Of a stretch of 64,000 nt of DNA, positions 55,998 to 64,000 are shown one piece after another. This stretch comes from Neorhizobium petrolearium (GTDB taxonomy: Bacteria > Pseudomonadota > Alphaproteobacteria > Rhizobiales > Rhizobiaceae). The stretch's first letter is position 1. Every line of letters begins with the position of its first letter. Made by a program: the position numbers and the translations under genes. The stretch covers positions 124,001 to 188,000 of the forward strand of contig NZ_JAGGJW010000011.1 of NCBI RefSeq assembly GCF_017873175.1, read 5' to 3'. The notes beneath the pieces are model-generated. The model saw nothing but the letters and a program-made list of their open reading frames with translations. It was not told where the DNA came from and did no database searches.

Positions 55998-57029
55998 TCA
56001 TTTGTCGCGGTTGACGGACATCTCGCCGAAGATGCGGGCGACCTCCGTCTGCAGGGACGGCTCGGGCGTGGCGCCGGTGACCCGTGGTGCTGATGGATTG
56101 CGCGGCAGCGCCGGAACGGGTGGCTGCCCCAGCGCCGCAGCCTCGCGGGCGGCCAGATTGTTGGCCATCTCCTGTTCGAGGATGCGTTCGAAATCGCTGC
56201 CGAGCTGTTTCGGTTTCTCGGCTGCTGGCTGGAGCACGGAGGGAACCGCCGCAGGATTGGCGGGCACGACGCGCGGCTCGGGGACGTCCTGCAGGACCCG
56301 TTCTCTGGCGGCATCAAGCACATTGGCGGCAATGTCGAGCGAATGAGCGGACGTGGTGGCGGTCGCCACTGCTCCGATCGGCCGCAAGGGCTCGGGTTTC
56401 ACGTCAACTGCCTGCCGGACAGGCAGTTCGACCTTCGGTGCGACCCCATGTTCGGGAGGCGTGGCAGGGAGGGGCGGTGCGGGCCGCTGGGGCGTTGTAT
56501 TCATCTGCCCCGATCCGGTGGCGAGCGGCATGACGGCTGGTGCCGGACGCGTCGTGTCGCGGGAAACGGAGCGTTCCCTTGCCGGCTCCGCGCGAGATTC
56601 CGGAGGCACCGGACGCTGGGCGGGAGCAGTTCGCGGCTCGGCAGCCGGCAAAGCGGAGAAGGGAACTGTCATATCCGAAGGATCTAAAGGCGTGGGACGG
56701 CTTGCTGCGGACGCCGATGCCGCATTCATGCCGGCGGCCCCTGTCGAAATCCCGCTCTCGATGACAATATCCGTCGGCCCACCGATCATCACCAGGTGTT
56801 CGACATTGTCTCGGCGGACGAGGACGAGGCGCCTGCGTGCGTCAACGGCGGCGGCATCCAGTACCTGCAGCCGCGGCTGGCGGTTCTTCCCGCCGCGCAC
56901 GAAGGGCGAGGGGCCATTGCGGCCGCGGATCATCCACAGTGCGACAACGAGCAGAAGAAGCGCAATGCCCACACCGAGGACTGCGATCACGAGGCGGCTA
57001 CCGTAGGCGCTCAACAGATCTTCCAACAT
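55998..57029 (-). CDS. fliO: FliO-like flagellar biosynthesis protein with long Pro-rich tail
   Basis: 343 residues from the ATG at 57029, with GAGGAG ten bases upstream. One membrane helix (SRLVIAVLGVGIALLLLVVALWMI) is followed by a FliO-type domain at about 45-95 (RLQVLDAAAVDARRRLVLVRRDNVEHLVMIGG). The rest is a long Pro/Ala/Arg-rich, probably disordered tail. E. coli FliO is about 120 residues and helps build the FliPQR export gate. No other flagellar gene is near, so the name is provisional; it is divergent from cckA. Confidence 0.75.
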   Translation of the reverse strand: MLEDLLSAYGSRLVIAVLGVGIALLLLVVALWMIRGRNGPSPFVRGGKNRQPRLQVLDAAAVDARRRLVLVRRDNVEHLVMIGGPTDIVIESGISTGAAGMNAASASAASRPTPLDPSDMTVPFSALPAAEPRTAPAQRPVPPESRAEPARERSVSRDTTRPAPAVMPLATGSGQMNTTPQRPAPPLPATPPEHGVAPKVELPVRQAVDVKPEPLRPIGAVATATTSAHSLDIAANVLDAARERVLQDVPEPRVVPANPAAVPSVLQPAAEKPKQLGSDFERILEQEMANNLAAREAAALGQPPVPALPRNPSAPRVTGATPEPSLQTEVARIFGEMSVNRDK

Positions 57030-57282
57030 TTTTTGCCACTCCTCATATGAACGCTGCCGTAAAAGACGACTTTTTTTATGCCGAGGCAAGCCGTCCGCTG
57101 TCATTGTCCCATCCCGGAAAAGCGGGATGAAATGGTAAAGATAGGTCGCACCTGCGAACTGTCCCGGGTTTTGTGGCCTTGCGGAGCTTTTTGCTTCACC
57201 TGCAACTTGCTAAGAAGGAATCGCGGGGATTTCTTCCCGCGGATGTCCATGGCCGCGGCGCCGGCCGAAATGCGAGGAATTG

Positions 57283-59892
57283 ATGACGAAGTTGCAGCAA
57301 GGCGGCAACTACGAGGCGCCTCTGGTGGAGCGCGGGGCACGCGGCGGCACCATCATCCGGATCGTTCTTCTGGCTCTCGTGCTTTGCGGGGTGGCCGCCG
57401 GCTTCGTGCTGTTCCAGCATGCGCTCGCCAACGAGGTGGTGCTCGGGCTGCTCGGCATCCTCGCCATGGTCGGCATTTTTTTCCTGGTTTCCTCGCTTAT
57501 CGGCCTTGTCGAAGTCATGCCGCAATCGCGATCCGACGAACTGGCGCGCGGGTTCCTCGCCAGCCATCCCGACGGAATTCTGATCACCGATCCGAAGGGT
57601 CGCATTCTTTATGCCAACGCCGCCTATGGCCGGATGACCGGCGCGACCAAGGCAAGCAATGTGCAATCCCTGGAAGCACTGCTTTCCAAGACCCGTGAAT
57701 CGACCGAGGCGCTCTATCGGCTGACCACGGCGCTCCGTGAGGGCCGTGAGGGTCACGAGGAGTTCCGGCTTCTGCAGCCTCTTGGCCGCGTCACCGGCAA
57801 CGGCTCGGGTGCCCATTGGTATCGTCTGAAGGCGCGGCTGCTCGGACCGGCCGGCAAGGGCCAGCTCGATATCTGGCAGATTACCGACATCACCTCCGAA
57901 CGCGAGGACCAGGAGCGCTTCTTCCGGGAACTGCAGAATGCGATCGATTATCTCGACCATGCTCCGGCGGGCTTCTTTTCCGCCGGAAAGAAGGGCGAGA
58001 TCTTTTATCTCAATGCCACGCTCGCCGAATGGCTCGGCATTGATCTGACTAAATTCATGCCGCGTTCGATGACGATTTCGGACCTCGTGGCGGGCGAGGG
58101 CATGGCGCTCATTCAGTCGGTGCAGGCGGCCCCTGGGCTGCAGCGGACCGAAACGCTCGATCTCGACCTGCGCCGTACCAACGGCCAAAGCCTGCCCGTG
58201 CGCCTGGTGCACAGCGTCAGCGCCACCCGCGACGGTGCGCCGGGTGAAAGCCGCACGATCGTATTGACGCGGCCGAAGGGCGGCGAGGGAGATCAGTCGG
58301 CCTCGGCGATGCGCTTCACGCGCTTCTTCAACAACACGCCGATGGCGATCGCTTCCGTCGACGGCGAAGGCAGGATCCTGCGCATCAACGCACCGTTCCT
58401 GAAACTGTTTGCCGGCGTGGTATCGCGCGACGACGTCGAGGCCGGCGCGGATCTCGACCGCATCGTGCATGAAAATTCCCGCCAGCAGCTCATGCAGGCG
58501 CTTGCCGCCGCCAAGGACCGGCAGGGTGACATTGCACCCATTGATTCGCGCCATCCTGCCGACGAAAACCGTTATATGCGTTTCTACGTGAATGCCGTGA
58601 TCGACGAGAGCGACGAGGCGCCTGAAGAGGCGGCGATAGTCTATGCGGTCGAAACGACCGAGCAGAAGGCGCTCGAGACCCAGATGGCGCAGACACAGAA
58701 GCTCAATGCGGTCGGTACGCTTGCGGGCGGCATCGCGCACGACTTCAACAATGTGCTTACCGCAATCCTGCTTTCATCCGATCACCTGCTTTTGCAGGCG
58801 CGTCCTTCCGACGCGAGTTTCGCGGACCTCATGGAGATCAAGAGGAACGCCAACCGCGCGGCTGTGCTGGTGCGCCAATTGCTTGCCTTCTCGCGCAAGC
58901 AGACCATGCGGCCTGTCGTGCTGAACCTCACCGATGTCGTCGGCGATCTGCGCATGCTGGTGGATCGATTGATCTCCGGGACGAATGTGAAGCTCGAAGT
59001 GGATTACGGCCGCGATCTCTGGCCGGTACGCACCGATCTCTCGCAGTTCGAACAGGTGTTGATCAATCTCTGCGTCAATGCCCGCGATGCCATGCCTCAG
59101 GGCGGCACGATCCTGATCAAGACCCGCAACGTCCCCGCGGAGGAGGCGGCGGGTTTTCATCAGGCGGATCTGCCTTCGGAAGATTTCGTGATGGTGGAAG
59201 TCTCCGATACTGGCACGGGTATTCCTTCCGAAATCATAGACAAGATTTTCGAACCTTTCTTCACCACCAAGGAAGTGGGCAAGGGAACCGGCCTTGGTCT
59301 CTCCATGGTTTATGGGATCGTCAAGCAATCCGGCGGCTATATCTATCCGGAGTCGGAAGTCGGCCGCGGCACGAGTTTCCGCATCTTCCTGCCCCGCCAC
59401 GTGCCCGAAGCGACGGCCCAGGAGGCCGCTCCGGCGGCTGCCACCAATGCTCCGGCCGATCAGTCCGCCCCGCCACCGGTCGTTTCGGTGACGCCCTCGG
59501 AAGACCTCGATCTGACAGGCAAGTCCGCAGTCGTGCTGCTGGTCGAGGACGAGGAAGCCGTCCGTCGCGGCGGCAAGCGCATGCTGGAGACGCGCGGTTA
59601 TACCGTGCACGAGGCGGGTTCCGGCACCGAGGCGCTGGAGATCATGGAGGAGCTTCAGGGCAAGGTCGATATCGTCGTTTCCGATGTCGTCATGCCGGAA
59701 ATGGACGGGCCGACGCTGCTTACCGAGCTGCGCAAATCCTATCCGGACCTGAAGTTCATCTTCGTTTCCGGCTATGCGGAAGATGCCTTTGCCCGTAACC
59801 TGCCGGCTGACGCCAAGTTCGGTTTCCTGCCAAAGCCGTTCTCGCTGAAGCAGCTCGCTGTCGCGGTCCGGGAGATGCTTGATTCTAATTGA
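57283..59892 (+). CDS. cckA: Cell-cycle hybrid histidine kinase CckA
   Basis: 869 residues from ATG 57283 with GAGGAA upstream. Two membrane helices lie at about 24-47 and 52-78, then PAS domains (about 95-440). The HisKA domain has [15 protein letters not shown] (His near 486), the HATPase is at about 600-705, and a receiver domain at about 750-865 has Asp near 801 in [11 protein letters not shown]. CckA phosphorylates ChpT and through it CtrA and CpdR, setting the cell cycle. The context next to recA-alaS is the usual rhizobial one. Confidence 0.96.
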   Translation: MTKLQQGGNYEAPLVERGARGGTIIRIVLLALVLCGVAAGFVLFQHALANEVVLGLLGILAMVGIFFLVSSLIGLVEVMPQSRSDELARGFLASHPDGILITDPKGRILYANAAYGRMTGATKASNVQSLEALLSKTRESTEALYRLTTALREGREGHEEFRLLQPLGRVTGNGSGAHWYRLKARLLGPAGKGQLDIWQITDITSEREDQERFFRELQNAIDYLDHAPAGFFSAGKKGEIFYLNATLAEWLGIDLTKFMPRSMTISDLVAGEGMALIQSVQAAPGLQRTETLDLDLRRTNGQSLPVRLVHSVSATRDGAPGESRTIVLTRPKGGEGDQSASAMRFTRFFNNTPMAIASVDGEGRILRINAPFLKLFAGVVSRDDVEAGADLDRIVHENSRQQLMQALAAAKDRQGDIAPIDSRHPADENRYMRFYVNAVIDESDEAPEEAAIVYAVETTEQKALETQMAQTQKLNAVGTLAGGIAHDFNNVLTAILLSSDHLLLQARPSDASFADLMEIKRNANRAAVLVRQLLAFSRKQTMRPVVLNLTDVVGDLRMLVDRLISGTNVKLEVDYGRDLWPVRTDLSQFEQVLINLCVNARDAMPQGGTILIKTRNVPAEEAAGFHQADLPSEDFVMVEVSDTGTGIPSEIIDKIFEPFFTTKEVGKGTGLGLSMVYGIVKQSGGYIYPESEVGRGTSFRIFLPRHVPEATAQEAAPAAATNAPADQSAPPPVVSVTPSEDLDLTGKSAVVLLVEDEEAVRRGGKRMLETRGYTVHEAGSGTEALEIMEELQGKVDIVVSDVVMPEMDGPTLLTELRKSYPDLKFIFVSGYAEDAFARNLPADAKFGFLPKPFSLKQLAVAVREMLDSN

Positions 59893-59994
59893 GACGCGGG
59901 CCGTTTTCTAAAAATTTCGAAACGCTGCGATTCGTCCGCTGGATGTGGCGATGTCTTGTTTTCCTTGATGAATTTTCCACATGTCAGAATGCAT

Positions 59995-60009
59995 GAACAT
60001 ATTGAGAAC
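59995..60009 (+). promoter_or_regulatory. SOS (LexA) box of recA
   Basis: GAAC-ATATTGA-GAAC is an exact GAAC-N7-GAAC, the LexA box of alphaproteobacteria. It lies 129 bases before the recA ATG. LexA should repress recA from here until DNA damage. Confidence 0.75.
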
Positions 60010-60062
60010 GGAATGGAAATAACGATTTGCAGTCAAGCGGTTGATTGGCGCTTGTCAAATTA

Positions 60063-60077
60063 GAACAAAACATGTAC
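60063..60077 (+). promoter_or_regulatory. Second, imperfect SOS-like box
   Basis: GAAC-AAAACAT-GTAC differs by one base from GAAC-N7-GAAC and lies 61 bases before recA. It could be a secondary LexA site or chance. Confidence 0.4.
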
Positions 60078-60137
60078 ATCATCTTTATCGGCTGCTTCAT
60101 TGCTTGCGCGGTGGCAATAACCTAAAGGTGGGATCAT

Positions 60138-61226
60138 ATGGCACAGAATAGTTTGCGGCTCGTAGAGGATAAAGGCGTGGACAAGAGCAAGGCGCTGGAA
60201 GCGGCACTGTCGCAGATCGAACGATCCTTCGGTAAGGGATCGATCATGAAGCTCGGCTCGAACGAGAACATCGTCGAGATCGAGACGGTTTCGACCGGCT
60301 CTCTGAGCCTCGACATCGCGCTCGGTATCGGCGGCCTGCCGAAGGGCCGTATCATTGAAATCTACGGTCCGGAAAGCTCGGGCAAGACGACGCTTGCGCT
60401 GCAGACGATCGCCGAATCCCAGAAGAAGGGCGGCATCTGCGCCTTCGTCGACGCCGAACATGCACTCGATCCGGTCTATGCCCGCAAGCTCGGAGTCGAT
60501 CTCCAGAATCTCCTGATCTCCCAGCCCGATACCGGCGAGCAGGCGCTCGAGATCACCGATACGCTGGTGCGCTCCGGTGCCGTCGATGTTCTCGTCGTCG
60601 ATTCGGTTGCGGCACTGACGCCGCGTGCCGAAATCGAGGGCGAGATGGGCGACAGCCTTCCGGGCCTGCAGGCGCGACTGATGAGTCAGGCGCTGCGCAA
60701 GCTGACGGCCTCGATCTCGCGCTCCAACTGCATGGTCATCTTCATCAACCAGATCCGCATGAAGATCGGTGTCATGTTCGGTTCGCCGGAAACCACGACC
60801 GGCGGCAATGCACTGAAATTCTATGCCTCGGTTCGCCTCGACATCCGCCGCATCGGACAGGTCAAGGAGCGCGAGGAAGTGGTCGGCAACCAGACCCGCG
60901 TCAAGGTCGTAAAGAACAAGATGGCGCCTCCCTTCAAGCAGGTGGAATTCGACATCATGTATGGTGAGGGCGTTTCCAAGACCGGCGAACTCGTCGATCT
61001 CGGTGTGAAGGCCGGCATCGTCGAAAAATCGGGTGCGTGGTTTTCCTATAACAGCCAGCGTCTCGGCCAGGGCCGTGAGAACGCCAAGACGTTTCTGCGC
61101 GACAATCCCGAACTTGCCCGCGAGATCGAAATGTCGCTTCGCCAGAATGCCGGCCTCATCGCCGACCGTTTCCTGCAGAATGGTGGTCCCGACGCGGACG
61201 ACGGCGGCGAAGCCGCCGAAATGTAG
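60138..61226 (+). CDS. recA: Recombinase RecA
   Basis: 362 residues. Walker A is GPESSGKTT near residue 75; the ATP-site Glu is in AEHALDP, and [10 protein letters not shown] is Walker B. The C-terminus is acidic ([11 protein letters not shown]). It forms filaments on single-stranded DNA, exchanges strands, and triggers LexA self-cleavage. The upstream region carries an exact LexA box. A terminator follows before alaS. Confidence 0.99.
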   Translation: MAQNSLRLVEDKGVDKSKALEAALSQIERSFGKGSIMKLGSNENIVEIETVSTGSLSLDIALGIGGLPKGRIIEIYGPESSGKTTLALQTIAESQKKGGICAFVDAEHALDPVYARKLGVDLQNLLISQPDTGEQALEITDTLVRSGAVDVLVVDSVAALTPRAEIEGEMGDSLPGLQARLMSQALRKLTASISRSNCMVIFINQIRMKIGVMFGSPETTTGGNALKFYASVRLDIRRIGQVKEREEVVGNQTRVKVVKNKMAPPFKQVEFDIMYGEGVSKTGELVDLGVKAGIVEKSGAWFSYNSQRLGQGRENAKTFLRDNPELAREIEMSLRQNAGLIADRFLQNGGPDADDGGEAAEM

Positions 61227-61269
61227 GCGGTTCCGTCGCGTTTGAAGCTTCTCTTCGGTTACTTTGTAG

Positions 61270-61305
61270 CCGGCCGCGATCGAAAGATGCGCGGCCGGTT
61301 TCTCG
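61270..61305 (+). terminator. Terminator of recA
   Basis: CCGGCCGCG (61270-61278) pairs with CGCGGCCGG (61290-61298) around an 11-base loop and is followed by TTTCTCGTTT. It starts 43 bases after the recA stop. Confidence 0.88.
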
Positions 61306-61407
61306 TTTGGTTGAGCGGTGTGCGGCTGGACAGTTTGGGGTGCGGACGATACAAGCCTCTGGTTTTCAAATAACGGACCGCATCCCGGCGGTGAAGAAGG
61401 GCGTAGC

Positions 61408-64000
61408 ATGAGCGGCGTGAATGAAATTCGGTCGACCTTTCTCGACTATTTCCGAAAGAACGGACACGAAGTCGTGGCTTCCAGTCCGCTGGTGCCGCGC
61501 AACGATCCGACGCTGATGTTCACCAATGCCGGAATGGTGCAGTTCAAGAACGTCTTCACCGGTCTGGAGACCCGTCCTTATTCGACGGCCGCGACCGCAC
61601 AGAAATGCGTGCGCGCCGGCGGCAAGCATAACGACCTCGACAATGTCGGCTATACCGCACGCCACCATACCTTCTTCGAAATGCTCGGCAATTTCTCCTT
61701 CGGCGACTATTTCAAGGAGCGCGCGATCGAGCTTGCCTGGAACCTGATCACCAAGGAATTTGGCCTTAACCGCAACCGCCTTCTGGTGACCGTCTACCAC
61801 ACGGACGACGATGCTTTCAGCCTGTGGAAGAAGATCGCCGGCTTGGCCGACGAGAAGATCATCCGCATCCCGACCAGCGACAATTTCTGGGCGATGGGCG
61901 ATACCGGCCCCTGCGGCCCCTGCTCGGAAATCTTCTACGACCACGGCGAGCATATCTGGGGCGGCCCTCCCGGTTCGCCGGAGGAGGATGGCGACCGTTT
62001 CATCGAGATCTGGAACCTCGTCTTCATGCAGTATGAGCAGGTTACGAAGGAGGAGCGCATCGACCTGCCGCGTCCTTCGATCGACACCGGCATGGGTCTG
62101 GAGCGCGTTGCGGCCGTTTTGCAGGGGCAGCATGACAACTATGATATCGACCTGTTCCGCGCACTGATTTCGGCCTCCGAGGAGGCAACCGGCGTCAAGG
62201 CGGAAGGCGAGCGTCGCGCGAGCCATCGCGTGATTGCCGACCACTTGCGGGCCACCGCTTTCCTGATCGCCGATGGCGTGCTTCCGTCCAACGAAGGACG
62301 CGGCTATGTGCTTCGCCGCATCATGCGCCGCGCCATGCGTCACGCCGAGCTGCTTGGCGCCAAGGAGCCGCTGCTCTGGAAGCTGTTGCCGGCGCTCGTC
62401 CAGCAGATGGGCCGTGCCTATCCGGAGCTGGTGCGCGCCGAGGGCCTGATTTCCGAAACGCTGAAACTCGAGGAGACCCGCTTCCGCAAGACGCTGGAAC
62501 GCGGCCTCTCGCTGCTGTCCGACGCAACAAGCACGCTTCACAAGGGTGATATGCTCGACGGCGAGACAGCCTTTAAGCTCTATGACACCTATGGCTTTCC
62601 GCTCGACTTGACCCAGGATGCGCTGCGCGCCCGTGAAATCGGTGTCGACATTTCAGGATTTACCGACGCAATGGAGCGCCAGAAGGCCGAAGCCCGCTCG
62701 CATTGGGCAGGCTCCGGCGACAAGGCAACCGAGACGATCTGGTTCGAGCTCAAGGAAAAGTTCGGTGCGACCGAATTCCTGGGTTACGACACGGAGACGG
62801 CGGAGGGCGTCGTCCAGGCGATCGTCCGCGACGGCAAGGCGGTCGATAGCGCATCGGCTGGTGACCAGGTGCAGGTGATCGTCAATCAGACACCGTTCTA
62901 TGGGGAATCCGGTGGCCAGATGGGCGATACCGGTGTGATCTCTACGGACAGTGCCCGGCTGGAAGTCTCTGACACGCAGAAGAAGGGCGAGGGCCTTTTT
63001 GTTCATAGTGCAATCGTCGCGGATGGCACCTTGAAGGTCGGAGATGCCGTGGCGCTGGCGGTCGATCACGGTCGCCGCTCACGCCTACGGTCCAACCATT
63101 CGGCGACCCATCTGTTGCATGAGGCGCTGCGCGAAGTTCTCGGCACGCACGTGGCGCAGAAGGGCTCTCTGGTCGCGCCGGAACGCCTGCGTTTCGACGT
63201 TTCGCATCCGAAGCCGATGACCAGCGAGGAACTGCAGAAGGTCGAAGAAATGGCAAATGCCATCGTCCTTCAGAATGCGCCGGTCACCACGCGCCTGATG
63301 AGTGTCGACGATGCAATCGCGGAAGGCGCGATGGCATTGTTCGGAGAGAAATACGGCGACGAAGTGCGCGTCGTTTCCATGGGCAGGGCCATTGAGGGAC
63401 CGAAGTCCGGCAAGCCCTATTCGGTCGAGCTTTGTGGCGGCACGCATGTGAATGCGACCGGCGATATCGGCTTGGTCCGCATCCTTTCCGAAAGCGCGGT
63501 CGGCGCCGGTGTCCGCCGTGTCGAGGCGGTGACGGGCGAGGCGGCACGCGCCTATCTCGCCGAGCAGGACGAGCGGGTGAAGACACTGGCTGGCGCGCTG
63601 AAGGTACAGCCGACGGAGGTGGTTTCGCGCGTCGAGGCGCTGATCGACGAACGGCGTAAGCTTGAGAGAGAGCTGGCGGATGCCAAGCGCCGGCTTGCCA
63701 TGGGCGGCGGGCAGGGCGGCCCGGCCGGCGATGTCCGAGAAATCGGTGGCGTCAAATTCATGGGCAAGGCGCTCACCGGCATCGATGCCAAGGATCTGAA
63801 GGGTTTGGCCGATGAAGGCAAGGTGAGCCTCGGCTCCGGCGTCGTAACGCTGATCGGTGTGTCGGAAGATGGCAAGGCAAGTGCTGTCGTTGCGGTGACG
63901 CCGGACCTGACCGGCCGGTTCAGCGCAGTGGACCTGGTGCGGCTCGCCTCCGCGGCCCTCGGCGGCAAAGGCGGTGGCGGACGGCCGGACATGGCCCAGG
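61408..64000 (+). CDS. alaS: Alanyl-tRNA synthetase (3' end outside window)
   Basis: About 864 codons are present from ATG 61408; the gene runs past the right edge. The class II core begins [20 protein letters not shown] and keeps [13 protein letters not shown] (motif 1 region), [17 protein letters not shown] and [15 protein letters not shown]. The editing domain has [14 protein letters not shown] (HxxxH) and the zinc-type [15 protein letters not shown]. The C-terminal DHHA1 region is partly included. It charges tRNA-Ala and clears mischarged Ser and Gly. Confidence 0.98.
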   Translation, partial: MSGVNEIRSTFLDYFRKNGHEVVASSPLVPRNDPTLMFTNAGMVQFKNVFTGLETRPYSTAATAQKCVRAGGKHNDLDNVGYTARHHTFFEMLGNFSFGDYFKERAIELAWNLITKEFGLNRNRLLVTVYHTDDDAFSLWKKIAGLADEKIIRIPTSDNFWAMGDTGPCGPCSEIFYDHGEHIWGGPPGSPEEDGDRFIEIWNLVFMQYEQVTKEERIDLPRPSIDTGMGLERVAAVLQGQHDNYDIDLFRALISASEEATGVKAEGERRASHRVIADHLRATAFLIADGVLPSNEGRGYVLRRIMRRAMRHAELLGAKEPLLWKLLPALVQQMGRAYPELVRAEGLISETLKLEETRFRKTLERGLSLLSDATSTLHKGDMLDGETAFKLYDTYGFPLDLTQDALRAREIGVDISGFTDAMERQKAEARSHWAGSGDKATETIWFELKEKFGATEFLGYDTETAEGVVQAIVRDGKAVDSASAGDQVQVIVNQTPFYGESGGQMGDTGVISTDSARLEVSDTQKKGEGLFVHSAIVADGTLKVGDAVALAVDHGRRSRLRSNHSATHLLHEALREVLGTHVAQKGSLVAPERLRFDVSHPKPMTSEELQKVEEMANAIVLQNAPVTTRLMSVDDAIAEGAMALFGEKYGDEVRVVSMGRAIEGPKSGKPYSVELCGGTHVNATGDIGLVRILSESAVGAGVRRVEAVTGEAARAYLAEQDERVKTLAGALKVQPTEVVSRVEALIDERRKLERELADAKRRLAMGGGQGGPAGDVREIGGVKFMGKALTGIDAKDLKGLADEGKVSLGSGVVTLIGVSEDGKASAVVAVTPDLTGRFSAVDLVRLASAALGGKGGGGRPDMAQ

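Overview
The window is a contiguous piece of core chromosome from an alphaproteobacterium of the Rhizobiaceae (Rhizobium, Agrobacterium, Neorhizobium or Ensifer type). This rests on the recA-alaS pair beside cckA, fliO and dksA; on a giant polar-growth coiled-coil protein of the GPR/RgsE type, which is typical of Rhizobiales; on the malic enzyme-phosphotransacetylase fusion; on class II DAHP synthase; on bluB behind a cobalamin riboswitch; and on a GAAC-N7-GAAC SOS box before recA. Coding density is high, GC content is high, and I see no insertion sequence, integrase, CRISPR array, rRNA or tRNA. Every full-length gene looks intact. The two ends cut an amino-acid-binding protein gene (left) and alaS (right).

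Layout. 1-2.7 kb: start of a periplasmic solute-binding protein gene and a long Q/R-rich OmpA-family protein. 2.8-6.1 kb (minus): two exporters followed by mobA and mobB in one overlapping run. 6.4-12.7 kb: a chemotaxis receptor, then a LysR regulator divergent from a beta-propeller / CxxCH protein / SDR run. 12.7-17.5 kb: moaA, a DUF971 protein, a MarR regulator divergent from an alpha/beta hydrolase with a palindromic operator between them, a PPOX-fold protein and a diguanylate cyclase. 17.8-30.9 kb: central metabolism and envelope genes (fumC, L,D-transpeptidase, gph, rpiA, DUF2059, gor, DAHP synthase, GFA protein, nadE, bluB). 31-36.6 kb: malic enzyme, an LpxH-type phosphoesterase, an MFS permease and dgcA. 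36.7-40.7 kb: a complete Mla-type lipid ABC transporter (permease with STAS domain, ATPase, MCE protein, lipoprotein). 40.8-47.3 kb: a 2142-residue membrane-anchored coiled-coil protein with 198-bp internal tandem repeats. 47.7-51.4 kb: an Hpt protein, a ferredoxin, a DUF922 protein and folP-folB-folK. 51.4-55.2 kb (minus): a small secreted protein, the ycjX-ycjF pair and a SixA-type phosphatase. 55.5-64 kb: dksA, fliO, cckA, recA and alaS.

Themes. Three molybdenum cofactor genes (mobA, mobB, moaA) lie in two places. Envelope and polar-growth functions cluster (L,D-transpeptidase, Mla system, GPR, OmpA protein). CckA and an unrelated single-domain Hpt protein are both present, and TTAACCAT octamers resembling rhizobial CtrA sites sit in two intergenic gaps. 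I found no convincing new defence or mobile system. The best leads are the repeat array in the giant coiled-coil gene, the LysR-controlled propeller/haem-motif/SDR run, the dyad between marR and the hydrolase, a short ORF with an ideal ribosome-binding site after the ferredoxin gene, and a DksA that has lost three of its four zinc-binding cysteines.
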